In this document: one piece after another, positions 44,507 to 53,523 of the stretch
Layout: every line of letters begins with the position of its first letter
Position numbering within the stretch: the first letter of the stretch is position 1
Source: JAGQYH01 sp041393015
Lineage (GTDB): Bacteria; Bacteroidota; Bacteroidia; Chitinophagales; JADIYW01
NCBI GenBank assembly: GCA_041393015.1
Contig: JAWKKV010000009.1
Span: forward strand, 135,337 to 199,336
Reading direction: 5' to 3'
Length of the DNA: 64,000 bases
Notes under the pieces: generated by a model
Databases searched by the model: none
What the model saw: only the letters and a program-made list of their open reading frames with translations
Told to the model about the DNA's origin: nothing
Position numbers and translations under genes: made by a program

Positions 44507-44860
44507 ATGAAAACAATCGGACAAATTTTACGGAATAAAAGACAAGCTCTTGGACTTCTTTTAAGGCAAGTTTCTGCCTATGTTGATATTGACCAAGCAA
44601 TATTGAGTAAAATCGAAAGAAATGAGCGAAAACCGACAAAAGAAATGTTGGAGAAACTTGCTGAAATCTTAAAAGTTGATAAAGACGAGCTTTTAGTACA
44701 ATTCATAAGCGATAAAATTGCTTATGAAATAGCAGACGAAGATTGTGCAAGTAAAGTGCTAAAAGTTGCGGAGAAAAAAGTCAAATATTTAAAATCACAC
44801 CAAATACAAACTAACTATGCGAACATTAACAACCGATACAGAAAATATGAGCGTAGTTAA
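44507..44860 (+). CDS. Restriction controller (C-protein-like) HTH regulator
   Basis: 117 residues from ATG 44507 (the frame is open to 44486 but that would overlap the operator). An XRE/HTH_3 domain occupies residues about 5-60 (IGQILRNKRQALGL, VDIDQAILSKIERNERKPTK, LEKLAEILKVD). The C-terminal extension (about 60-117) is not typical of the shortest C-proteins. It immediately precedes and overlaps the methyltransferase gene, so it probably times methyltransferase and endonuclease expression. Confidence 0.82.
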   Translation: MKTIGQILRNKRQALGLLLRQVSAYVDIDQAILSKIERNERKPTKEMLEKLAEILKVDKDELLVQFISDKIAYEIADEDCASKVLKVAEKKVKYLKSHQIQTNYANINNRYRKYERS

Positions 44861-46181
44861 AGAACCTCAATTAGCGTTTAAATTTTATCCTAAAACAAAA
44901 ACCGAAAAAAAAGAACAAAAGGGAAAATCAACCTTAAATATGCTTTCTTTATTTTCTGGTTGTGGCGGAATGGATTTAGGTTTTGAAGGAGATTTTTCTG
45001 TTTTAAAATCTTCTGTAAACGAAGTTTTAAATCCAAACTTCATATCTCAAGAACTTGGCAATAACTTTGTAAAACTCTCAAAAACACGTTTTAAAACAGT
45101 TTTTGCGAATGATATTTTAAAGGATGCAAGAAACGCTTGGGTAAACTATTTTTCTAAAAGAGGACACAGCGTAGAAGATTACCAAACTGACAGCATAGTC
45201 GATTTAGTAAAACTACACCACAACGGAACAAAGGTTTTTCCGAGAAATATAGACATTGTAACTGGTGGATTCCCTTGTCAAGATTTTAGTGTTGCCGGAA
45301 AAAGAAACGGACTTAATTCACATAAAAATCACAAAGGAGAACTAAACACAGAAACTTGTGCAACAGAAGAAACTCGTGGTCAACTTTATATGTGGATGAA
45401 ACAGGTAATTGAAATAACTCAACCAAAAATTTTCATTGCAGAAAACGTAAAAGGTTTAGTAAATCTTTCAAACGTAAAAGACATCATCCAAAATGATTTT
45501 TCTTCTGCTGGAGACAATGGGTATTTGGTTTTAAATCCTCGTGTTTTACACGCAGCAGATTATGGTGTTCCACAATCAAGAGAAAGAGTTTTCTTTATTG
45601 GTATCAAAAAATCTGCTTTGAAAAAATCTGCGCTTGAACAATTAGAAAAAGATAATATTTCAGATAAATATTATCCATATCCAAAACCAACTCACGCTTA
45701 CACAACAGACGGAGAAGATTTAAAACGTCATGTAGATTTAAGAGAGCTTTTTTCTAATTTAGAAGAGCCTGAAAAATCAAAAGATTTATCCCAACAATTT
45801 TACTCAAAAGCAAAATTTATGGGTAAGCACTGCCAAGGACAAATAGAGATAAAGCTAGATGGAATAAGTCCAACAATTAGGGCAGAACATCACGGAAATA
45901 TTGAGTTTAGAAGATTATCTAAAAAAAATGGTGGAATTTTAACAGAAGAACTTTCTAAAGGTCTTAAAGAAAGGCGTTTAACACCTAGAGAATGCGCACT
46001 AATTCAAACTTTTCCGCCTGATTATGAATTTGTAATACCAAACAAAAACGGTCGTAAAGGTTCCTATTTGGTAAGTCCTTCTAAAGCGTATAAGATAATT
46101 GGTAATGCTGTTCCACCACTACTCGCTTATAATCTAGCAAAGAGAATAGAAAATGTTTGGGATTTATATTTTAAAAAATAA
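44817..46181 (+). CDS. DNA (cytosine-5)-methyltransferase
   Basis: 454 residues (or 444 from ATG 44847). All key C5 motifs are present: motif I LSLFSGCGGMDLGFEG, motif IV GGFPCQDFSVAG with the catalytic Cys, motif VI IAENVKGL, motif VIII QSRERVFFIG, motif IX LTPRECALIQTFPPDY and motif X YKIIGNAVPP. The space between motifs I and IV is longer than usual. It is paired with a downstream nuclease (TAATG overlap) and an upstream controller, so it is the modification half of a type II system. Recognition sequence not determinable. Confidence 0.95.
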   Translation: MRTLTTDTENMSVVKEPQLAFKFYPKTKTEKKEQKGKSTLNMLSLFSGCGGMDLGFEGDFSVLKSSVNEVLNPNFISQELGNNFVKLSKTRFKTVFANDILKDARNAWVNYFSKRGHSVEDYQTDSIVDLVKLHHNGTKVFPRNIDIVTGGFPCQDFSVAGKRNGLNSHKNHKGELNTETCATEETRGQLYMWMKQVIEITQPKIFIAENVKGLVNLSNVKDIIQNDFSSAGDNGYLVLNPRVLHAADYGVPQSRERVFFIGIKKSALKKSALEQLEKDNISDKYYPYPKPTHAYTTDGEDLKRHVDLRELFSNLEEPEKSKDLSQQFYSKAKFMGKHCQGQIEIKLDGISPTIRAEHHGNIEFRRLSKKNGGILTEELSKGLKERRLTPRECALIQTFPPDYEFVIPNKNGRKGSYLVSPSKAYKIIGNAVPPLLAYNLAKRIENVWDLYFKK

Positions 46182-47236
46182 TGGTAGTATCAGTTAATTC
46201 AGAACCACATAAAAGCGAGTTCAACGCATTATTAAATTCTACAATTGAAGAATTAAACGCTCATGCAAAGAAATCACCTAAAAAGATTGAGCAATTAAGA
46301 GGTAATAAACTTGAACCTTATGTTCGTGATGTAATGACAGATTTAGCGGTCGGTTCACAATTTGAAAACTCTATAGAACTAATTGGTGGACAAAAATTTC
46401 CAGATATTGTCGCAAAGAAATTTTATGGAATAGAAGTTAAAACTACAACACAGAATCATTGGAAAACTACAGGAAATAGTGTTTTAGAATCTACAAGAGT
46501 AGATGATGTTGAACGAATTTTTATGCTTTTCGGTAAACTTGGAAAACCAATAGAATTTAGATGTAGAGCTTATGAGGAATGTTTATCAGAAGTCGTTGTT
46601 ACTCATTCGCCAAGATATTTAATAGATATGAACTTGGAAAAAGGCAAAACCATTTTTGACAAAATCAATACGCCTTATGACACTTTGCGTCAAAAGAAAA
46701 ACCCGATTAAACCAATTACAGACTACTATAAAAGTAAGTTAAAACCAGGTCAAGATTTGTGGTGGATTCAAGATACAGAACAAGCAAGCAATCTTGTAAT
46801 TAATATTTGGAATAACTTAAGTCTAAAAGAAAAGCAAGAGATTAAAAACAGAGCAATGGTTTATTTTCCAGAGGTATTCAGTAATCGTGGAGATAAATTT
46901 GCTCGTCTTGCAATATGGCTTGTAACACGAGAGGCAGTTGTTTGTCCGAATGTAAGAGACCTATTCACTGCTGGCGGAAAAGACGATTACTTAATCAAAA
47001 GCAAAGTTTATAAAAACATTCCAAGAGTATTTATCAAACTTTTTGAAAACATAGATTCAGTTCTGGAAACTTTGGTTAAAACTTCAGCAATCGAATTGTC
47101 CGAATATTGGAATGAAAAAACTACAGAAAAGAAAAAGATAATAGATTGGATTGAGTTGGTTGGAATGAATTCAAAGTCAGTTCAAGGAGCAAAACATTTG
47201 AACATAAAGCAGATGTTAATGGAATTAATACTCTGA
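46181..47236 (+). CDS. Type II restriction endonuclease, PD-(D/E)xK fold
   Basis: 351 residues. The catalytic signature is P74-D75 (KFPDIVAKK) and E85-V-K87 (GIEVKTTT), with a DVERIFMLFGK strand after it. It is not similar enough to a family I know to name it. Its start overlaps the methyltransferase stop by one base, and the position after a C5 methyltransferase makes it the cognate nuclease. The C-terminal half (about 200-351) is helical and may hold specificity contacts. Confidence 0.88.
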   Translation: MVVSVNSEPHKSEFNALLNSTIEELNAHAKKSPKKIEQLRGNKLEPYVRDVMTDLAVGSQFENSIELIGGQKFPDIVAKKFYGIEVKTTTQNHWKTTGNSVLESTRVDDVERIFMLFGKLGKPIEFRCRAYEECLSEVVVTHSPRYLIDMNLEKGKTIFDKINTPYDTLRQKKNPIKPITDYYKSKLKPGQDLWWIQDTEQASNLVINIWNNLSLKEKQEIKNRAMVYFPEVFSNRGDKFARLAIWLVTREAVVCPNVRDLFTAGGKDDYLIKSKVYKNIPRVFIKLFENIDSVLETLVKTSAIELSEYWNEKTTEKKKIIDWIELVGMNSKSVQGAKHLNIKQMLMELIL

Positions 47237-47533
47237 CGGATTTGCCAATGCTAAAATCCATACACATTTGCAATTCGCTACAGCCAACACAAAAACCAAA
47301 AATTGCAAAAGAGTATGTCTTTGCCAACGCTGATAGACTAAAAAATAGTAAGTACGACCAAACAACATTGTGTATAGGCAATATCGGGGTTGATGCTAAA
47401 TTGAAACGAAATGAATATTATGTTTAACCGAAAAATTAATGGCTTTAAATCCTCTACTGCTCAAACCCGAGACCGTTAAGTGACATTTTAAAACCTTCTT
47501 TGTAGTCCTTAAATATATCCTTAAACTCTACCC
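47237..47533. other. Right flank of the restriction cassette
   Basis: 297 nt between the endonuclease and the convergent transglutaminase-like gene. It contains GCCAACGCTGA (47323-47333), also present in the left flank, and CTCTACCCTCACTCCC (47526-47541), which matches 44147-44156 and upstream in the left flank with one change. A 61-codon frame at 47242-47427 has no recognisable product. Confidence 0.5.
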
Positions 47534-49456
47534 TCACTCCCAACTCACTATTACATTTTTCAAATTGAAAGCTGAAGCGGCATTGATGACTTGCTTAAAA
47601 GTGCTGTAATCTTGTTGATCCAATTGAAGGAATGAATAATATTCTTGGATGGTAATGACAATTTTATTGGCTGAAGAATTTACGGAGGAAGAAAAATTCA
47701 TTTTATCCTTCAAATTTTCAGGAATATCTAGGTCTATATTGAATGTATCCAAATCTATTAAGGTACAATTGGCATCTTTTAAAATATGAATGCTTCTATT
47801 GTAATTTATTGGATAATTTAACTCAATTGCTTGGCTTCTTGCTTCAGTTTCGTCTAATTTCATTTGATCGCCAATTAATTTCCCCAAATGAAAAACAAAC
47901 ATACCATCCCCGCTCTTTCCTATAAAAGCATCCGGCAGCAGTTCAACGTAAATAATTACATTTTCTCCATTTAATTTTTCTGGTAGTTCCGCACTACCAT
48001 TGATCATTAATTTATTAGCTATCTCAACATTTTCAATGGCTAAAAACTCAGTTACAAAATCCTTTTTATCCTCTGACTTATGGTAATCATTGATAAATTC
48101 AAGGGCTCGATAACCATTTAAGTCGATCATTTTAGAGATAAAAATCTCCCCTTCCGGCGGAAACTCAACAGTAATATCTTCTGTAATTTCATCTTTATAC
48201 TCAATTGCGTTTGCCATCGTGACAAAACGATGATTGCTAATAACGCCTTTTCCTTTGCTAAAACTACCCGACACACTCAAAGCTTCCTGACCTAATAAAT
48301 AATCTGGCACAATACCATAACGGTATCGATATGGAAAAGGAGTCAAGAATTTTTTCTCATCTGAAAAATAAAAAAGAAAATAGCCCAAATTCAATGGCGA
48401 AGCAAAATCCCTGTCAAACGCTCTTGCAAATCGATCGGAGGTGGCTGCTACTTCATAAGGTATTTCAGCAGCATTGAGAAAAGCAGCAAACAAATACACG
48501 ATGCCATTTTCGTTGGCTTTTTTGCTAGCTAAAATTTCATTTAAACTCGACAAAGCTTCGTCTTCTTCATCGATAACTTCGTAATTCGTTTTGATATATT
48601 CTTCAATGGCTATAATTTTTTCTGCCTTGCTAGCATACTTAAAAAGCTTCAATTCATTGTTTAATATTGCCTCAAATTTCTTCTTTATCTTCTTTTTATT
48701 GTAGATAACATTTAAGGTAATCACCTGACTCAACATGTTCCAATCCATGCCTTTTACAGCATAATCAATTCGCATTTTATTGGCCGTGTTAGCAGCATAA
48801 AATTCATCTTTAAAAGCAGGAATATTTTTTAAAATACTACCATAGGCATTCCTCTTTCCTCCTTCCTCATTGATCTTTATGTTGACACCGTTATACCCTT
48901 TCAACTCAAAAGCTAATCCATTACCAATCAATTGTAATTCTGCATATTTTGTAGGTAAATCGAATTGAAACAGTTCACTTCCAAAGGCATTGGGCGTAAT
49001 TTCAATTTCATATAAATATTCTAAAATATTTCCTGTTTCAATTCCCTGAAGCGACAATACCATTAAATCATCTTCTAACCGAATACTATCTTTAAGCGCC
49101 TCAAACGTTAACTCAGTCTTCTTGTTTTTTGAAAGGACTCTAACTTGTAGTTTTAAGATATCCGAGACCTCTTCAACAGGTATTTTTAACTGACTGTATT
49201 GGTCGATTATGCTGTCGTTATTCAGATAAATTCTTCGATGAACCAATCTAGTTTTGTTACTGATACTAACAAAAGGCGCTTTAACCCTTTTAAAATCTAT
49301 GGCTCTATAATCTAGAAGAATCAAACCTTGTAGGGTAGTGTCATCAGGAGTAATGTCATATTTTGGAGCATTCCAATTGTAGGAAGAAGTAGGTTGAGCT
49401 TCTAAGATTGAAGTACAAATCAATATTAAAAATAGCAGATGTAATGATCTTAACAA
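47534..49456 (-). CDS. DUF3857/transglutaminase-like secreted protein
   Basis: 640 residues. Signal peptide (about 1-20). The N-terminal DUF3857-like domain (about 60-240) and a transglutaminase-like region (about 270-400: EYIKTNYEVIDEEDE, ASKKANENGIVYLFAAFLNA, EIPYEVAATSDRFAR) are followed by a strand-rich DUF3858-like end. The normal catalytic Cys of the transglutaminase core appears replaced in NENGIVYLF, so it may be non-catalytic. It is encoded just downstream of the his genes with a four-helix gene between. Confidence 0.75.
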   Translation of the reverse strand: MLRSLHLLFLILICTSILEAQPTSSYNWNAPKYDITPDDTTLQGLILLDYRAIDFKRVKAPFVSISNKTRLVHRRIYLNNDSIIDQYSQLKIPVEEVSDILKLQVRVLSKNKKTELTFEALKDSIRLEDDLMVLSLQGIETGNILEYLYEIEITPNAFGSELFQFDLPTKYAELQLIGNGLAFELKGYNGVNIKINEEGGKRNAYGSILKNIPAFKDEFYAANTANKMRIDYAVKGMDWNMLSQVITLNVIYNKKKIKKKFEAILNNELKLFKYASKAEKIIAIEEYIKTNYEVIDEEDEALSSLNEILASKKANENGIVYLFAAFLNAAEIPYEVAATSDRFARAFDRDFASPLNLGYFLFYFSDEKKFLTPFPYRYRYGIVPDYLLGQEALSVSGSFSKGKGVISNHRFVTMANAIEYKDEITEDITVEFPPEGEIFISKMIDLNGYRALEFINDYHKSEDKKDFVTEFLAIENVEIANKLMINGSAELPEKLNGENVIIYVELLPDAFIGKSGDGMFVFHLGKLIGDQMKLDETEARSQAIELNYPINYNRSIHILKDANCTLIDLDTFNIDLDIPENLKDKMNFSSSVNSSANKIVITIQEYYSFLQLDQQDYSTFKQVINAASAFNLKNVIVSWE

Positions 49457-49511
49457 TGATTAGTGTTTAGAATCTAATGATTAGTGTTAAATTATTAATG
49501 ATTAATCTTGG

Positions 49512-49865
49512 CTATAAATTAGATTTCGCCGTTTTAATACTACTTGTAATTAATTTAATTAATTCTATCGCATCATTGTTTAGATCATCAAATTGAGCTT
49601 GATCTATATAATTTGTTTTTACAAGTAATTCTAACCAATAAATGGTTTCATTTATTTCCTTTTGAGCTATAGACAATTTAGAAATAAAATCACGTTTAGA
49701 TTGCGCAAATTCAGCTTCACGAATCATCGCACCAACACTAGTTCCACTTCTTAAAACTTGCTTAGATAAAACATATTCTTTATGCTCATTGGTCAAAAAC
49801 TTATATAAGTTAACCACTCGAATAGCAAAATTTAAACTCTTAGATTTTAGAATATTTTCTCTCAT
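49512..49865 (-). CDS. Four-helix-bundle protein (23S rRNA intervening-sequence-type family)
   Basis: 117 residues from ATG 49865. Pattern SKSLNFAIRVVNLYKFL, RSGTSVGAMIREAEFAQSKR, FISKLSIAQKEINETIYWLE, identical in type to the family named after IVS-encoded S23 proteins, which are now found as free genes in many bacteria with no proven role. It is bracketed by short AT-rich repeats (ATTAATC-type at 49960-49990 and TAATGATTAGTG copies near 49460 and 49480), so it may be an inserted unit. Confidence 0.85.
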   Translation of the reverse strand: MRENILKSKSLNFAIRVVNLYKFLTNEHKEYVLSKQVLRSGTSVGAMIREAEFAQSKRDFISKLSIAQKEINETIYWLELLVKTNYIDQAQFDDLNNDAIELIKLITSSIKTAKSNL

Positions 49866-49959
49866 AGCCAGCACTAAAGTTAAATAATCAATGATTAATA
49901 CAACTGTAATTTAATAACAAGCAGATACATTAGAAGTGTTTCAAATCTAAAAATTAAAC

Positions 49960-49990
49960 ATTAATCATTAATCATTGATCATTGATCATT
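49960..49990. repeat. Tandem 7-nt repeat upstream of the four-helix gene
   Basis: Units ATTAATC, ATTAATC, ATTGATC, ATTGATC plus ATT begin at 49960. Together with TAATGATTAGTG-type repeats on the other side of the gene, they suggest a bracketed insertion. Confidence 0.8.
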
Positions 49991-50006
49991 AAACTTAAAT
50001 CATTGC

Positions 50007-51137
50007 CTACAACACTCCCTTTGTACTTGGAAGTCCCTCTCCCGTTTGCTTAACCGCCATTTTAATTGCTTTAGCAAATGCTTTAAAAATCCCTTCAATT
50101 TTATGGTGCTCGTTTTCGCCCTCTGCTTTGATGTTCAAATTACACTTAGCGGTATCTGAAAATGATTTAAAGAAATGCATAAACATTTCGGTGGGCATAT
50201 CTCCTACTTTCTCTCGTTTAAAATTTGCATCCCAAACCAACCAAGGTCTGCCACCAAAATCAATGGCTACTTGTGCTAAAACATCATCCATTGGCAATAA
50301 AAAACCATATCGTTCAATGCCTTGCTTGTTGCCTAAAGCTTCCAAAAATGCTTGTCCCAATGCTAGGGCTGTATCTTCAATGGTGTGGTGTTCGTCAATA
50401 TGTAAATCTCCTTTTACTTGAATCGACAAATCACATTCTCCATGCTTCGCAATTTGCTCTAACATGTGATCAAAAAATGCCAAACCCGTAGAAATATTAG
50501 CCGTTCCTTTTCCATCTAAATTCAAATGAATAGCAATATCGGTTTCTTTTGTTTTTCGATGAACGCTCGCTTTTCTGTCGGTGTTTTTCAAAAACTCATA
50601 AATGGCTTTCCAATGATTAGTCTTTAAAGCAACACTATCTTTCAATTGGTGTTGATCTAATTGATCATCATCTACTGTATCTGTACTTCTGCCAATTAAA
50701 ATGCCTTTGCCTCCAAAGTTTTTAGCAAATAGAATGTCGGTATATCTATCGCCAACCATAAAAGAATTAACTAAATCGTAGTTCCCCGACATATATTTCT
50801 CCTTGATTAAACCAATATTAGGTTTTCTTTCAGGATGGTTTTCTTTGGCAAAATGCTTATCGATATAAACATCTTCGAAAGTAATGCCTTGCGTTTTAAA
50901 TACATCCATCATGAAATTTTGAATCGGCCAAAACTTTTCTTCGGGATGTTGCGGTAAGCCTAAACCATCTTGATTCGTAACAATCACTAATTGGTAGCCC
51001 AATTCGTCTACAATTTTTCGCAAGTAGATGACTACATCTTCTAAAAACTCCAATTTGTCAAAGCTATCAACTTGCCAATCTTCCGGCTCATAGATTAAGG
51101 TTCCATCTCTATCAACAAATAATACTTTTGGTTTCAT
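50007..51137 (-). CDS. hisB: Histidinol-phosphatase / imidazoleglycerol-phosphate dehydratase
   Basis: 376 residues, a fusion catalysing two steps of histidine synthesis. The N-terminal HAD phosphatase (about 1-165) begins FVDRDGTLIYEP. The C-terminal dehydratase (about 190-376) shows HLNLDGKGTANISTGLAFFDHML, HIDEHHTIEDTALALGQAF and HFFKSFSDTAKCNLN. It is the last his gene in the window, 3 nt after hisC; hisHAFI are not adjacent. Confidence 0.97.
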   Translation of the reverse strand: MKPKVLFVDRDGTLIYEPEDWQVDSFDKLEFLEDVVIYLRKIVDELGYQLVIVTNQDGLGLPQHPEEKFWPIQNFMMDVFKTQGITFEDVYIDKHFAKENHPERKPNIGLIKEKYMSGNYDLVNSFMVGDRYTDILFAKNFGGKGILIGRSTDTVDDDQLDQHQLKDSVALKTNHWKAIYEFLKNTDRKASVHRKTKETDIAIHLNLDGKGTANISTGLAFFDHMLEQIAKHGECDLSIQVKGDLHIDEHHTIEDTALALGQAFLEALGNKQGIERYGFLLPMDDVLAQVAIDFGGRPWLVWDANFKREKVGDMPTEMFMHFFKSFSDTAKCNLNIKAEGENEHHKIEGIFKAFAKAIKMAVKQTGEGLPSTKGVL

Positions 51138-51140
51138 AGC

Positions 51141-52226
51141 TTATTCTTTTGGAGGTTTAGAGTCGATAAACAACTTCTCATAATCCCGTAAAGCCTCAAG
51201 AAGTATTTTATTCTCTTCCGGACTTCCAACTGTAATTCTTAAACAACCATTGCAATGAGGCTGCCCATTTCTATCGCGAACAATCAATCCTTTTTTCTTT
51301 AAAAAGCCATATAACTCTAAAGAATTTACAAACTTGATTAACAGGTAATTCCCTTCTGATGGATACACCTTTTTTGTAATCTCTAACCAAGAAATTTGTT
51401 GTTCTAACATGGCACGTTCTGCCTTTATTCGATCGACAAAATCTTTAAAAATATCTGGTCTGTCTAAGGCCTTACTCACAAAATAAATAGTATTTGAATT
51501 GATATTGTAAGGCATTTTGATGGTATTCAACACCTCTATTACTTCGGTATTTCCAATGCCAATCCCTAATCGTAACGCAGCCATTCCCCATGCTTTAGAG
51601 AAGGTTCGTAAAATGACCAAATTAGGATACTTCTGAAATTGATCTACCCAAGATCGTGTGTTTGAAAATCCGATATAAGCTTCATCAATGACCAACAAAC
51701 CTTGGAACGAGTCTAAAACAATCTTGATATCTTCCGAATGAATCAAATTCCCACTTGGATTATTCGGTGAGCAGATAAAAATGATCTTTGTTCTATCATT
51801 GATTTGCTCCTTTATTGCAGGAATATCCAATTGAAACTCTTCCGTTAAATTGATAGCGTGAATTCCAACATCATTGATTTGAGCACATTTTTCATACATC
51901 CCAAAAACAGGCGGAAAAACCATTATCTCATCTTCTCCAGGGCGACAAAATGCCTTGACCAATAGATCTATAATTTCATCACTTCCATTGCCACAAAAAA
52001 CATTATCAATAGACAATTCAGGGTTCAACCAATGAATGATTTTAGCTTTCAATTCTTTTTGCAAAGGATCTGGATAACGATTGTAGTTGCCTCCACAAAC
52101 AGAACCCAATGCATTTTCATTCGCATCTAACAAAATTCCTTCGCCTGAATATTCAGAACGAGCCGATGAATAAGGTTTTAAGCCCAATAGATGTGGCCTA
52201 ACGAGATTTTTAATTTCTAAAGACAT
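51141..52226 (-). CDS. hisC: Histidinol-phosphate aminotransferase
   Basis: 361 residues, PLP-dependent. The PLP lysine is in RTFSKAWGMAALRLG; other family motifs are VFCGNGSDEIIDLLV, CSPNNPSGN and LRITVGSPEEN. It is 7 nt from hisD and 3 nt from hisB, so it is inside the his operon. Confidence 0.95.
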   Translation of the reverse strand: MSLEIKNLVRPHLLGLKPYSSARSEYSGEGILLDANENALGSVCGGNYNRYPDPLQKELKAKIIHWLNPELSIDNVFCGNGSDEIIDLLVKAFCRPGEDEIMVFPPVFGMYEKCAQINDVGIHAINLTEEFQLDIPAIKEQINDRTKIIFICSPNNPSGNLIHSEDIKIVLDSFQGLLVIDEAYIGFSNTRSWVDQFQKYPNLVILRTFSKAWGMAALRLGIGIGNTEVIEVLNTIKMPYNINSNTIYFVSKALDRPDIFKDFVDRIKAERAMLEQQISWLEITKKVYPSEGNYLLIKFVNSLELYGFLKKKGLIVRDRNGQPHCNGCLRITVGSPEENKILLEALRDYEKLFIDSKPPKE

Positions 52227-52233
52227 AATTGCT

Positions 52234-53523
52234 TTACTTATTTGACAATTCTTTCAATCTTAAAGTTACGGCATTTGCATGACCTTCCAATTCTTCTGCT
52301 TTAGCCATTATTTCTACCGATGGGCCTAATACCTTCAATCCTTTTTTGGAGACTTCTTGATAGGTGATTTTCTTGACAAAGCTATCTATTGAAACGCCGC
52401 TATAGGCTTTGGCAAATCCATTGGTTGGTAAAGTATGATTGGTTCCTGATGCATAATCGCCCAGTGATTCTGGTGTATAATGTCCCAAAAAAACAGAGCC
52501 CGCATTCACCACCTTCTCTCCCAAATCTTGATAATTTTTACAAGAAATAATCAAATGTTCCGGTGCGTAAAAATTTGAAAATGCCATGGCTTCATCAATC
52601 GATTTAAACAATATACTATGGCTATTCTCTAAGGTATCGATGGCTGTCATAGCTCTTGGAAGTGCTTTTAACTGAACATACAAAGCTTCTTGTACATCAT
52701 CAATCAATTTTTCACTATCGGTTAAAAGAATCACCTGACTATCTGAACCATGCTCAGCCTGAGCAATAAGATCTGCCGCAACAAAAACCGGATTGGCAGT
52801 TTTATCGGCAATTACAGCCACTTCTGAAGGTCCGGCAGGCATATCGATGGCAATACCTTTGTTATTGATGATTTGCTTTGCAGCGGTTACATATTGATTA
52901 CCAGGACCAAATATTTTACTTACTTGAGGAATAGTTTTCGTTCCATAAGCCATAGCAGCAATGGCTTGAGCGCCGCCAATTTTATAAATGGCATGAACGC
53001 CACATAAATCGGCAGCATACAAGATGGCAGGATGAATGGCCTCTTCTTTATTGGGTGGTGTACATAAAATCACTTCTTTACAACCTGCTAATTGTGCCGG
53101 AATGGCTAGCATTAAAACCGTGCTAAAAAGCGGTGCACTTCCTCCAGGAATGTATAAACCTACTTTCTCTATTGCCGTTGAGCGCCTCCAACAATTAACG
53201 CCTTGGGAAGTTTCTACGACAGTTTCCTTTTCTATTTGAGCAGCATGAAACTTTTTAATATTCTCTTCCGCTACTTTTATTGCCTTCTTTAATTTAGGGT
53301 TGACTTTTTTAACAGCAGCTTCAATTTCCTTTTTGGTGACTTGAAGTGCTGACAATTCTACGCCATCAAATTTAGCGGTTAAGGCAAGAAGCGCTTTATC
53401 TCCTTTTTTTCTAACCGCTTTAAGAATAGGCTTTACCTTTTTATTGATTGCTTTTTGGTTAGAGACTGGTCGTTTGGCCAATTTCTTCCATTCGTCTTTT
53501 TTTGGATATTTAACTTCTTGCAT
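52234..53523 (-). CDS. hisD: Histidinol dehydrogenase
   Basis: 429 residues, complete. It catalyses the last two oxidations to histidine. Signatures: GLYIPGGSAPLFSTVLML, IDMPAGPSEVAVIAD, ADLIAQAEHGSDSQVIL and the zinc/catalytic region NHTLPTNGFAKAYSG. Its start overlaps the hisG stop by one base. Confidence 0.97.
   Translation of the reverse strand: MQEVKYPKKDEWKKLAKRPVSNQKAINKKVKPILKAVRKKGDKALLALTAKFDGVELSALQVTKKEIEAAVKKVNPKLKKAIKVAEENIKKFHAAQIEKETVVETSQGVNCWRRSTAIEKVGLYIPGGSAPLFSTVLMLAIPAQLAGCKEVILCTPPNKEEAIHPAILYAADLCGVHAIYKIGGAQAIAAMAYGTKTIPQVSKIFGPGNQYVTAAKQIINNKGIAIDMPAGPSEVAVIADKTANPVFVAADLIAQAEHGSDSQVILLTDSEKLIDDVQEALYVQLKALPRAMTAIDTLENSHSILFKSIDEAMAFSNFYAPEHLIISCKNYQDLGEKVVNAGSVFLGHYTPESLGDYASGTNHTLPTNGFAKAYSGVSIDSFVKKITYQEVSKKGLKVLGPSVEIMAKAEELEGHANAVTLRLKELSNK

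Noticed and set aside
44259..44639. 126-codon minus-strand frame over the controller gene
   Set aside because: It opposes the HTH domain and its operator; no domain recognised.
47242..47427. Possible 61-codon gene after the endonuclease
   Set aside because: No recognisable domain, poor start context, and it overlaps shared flank sequence.
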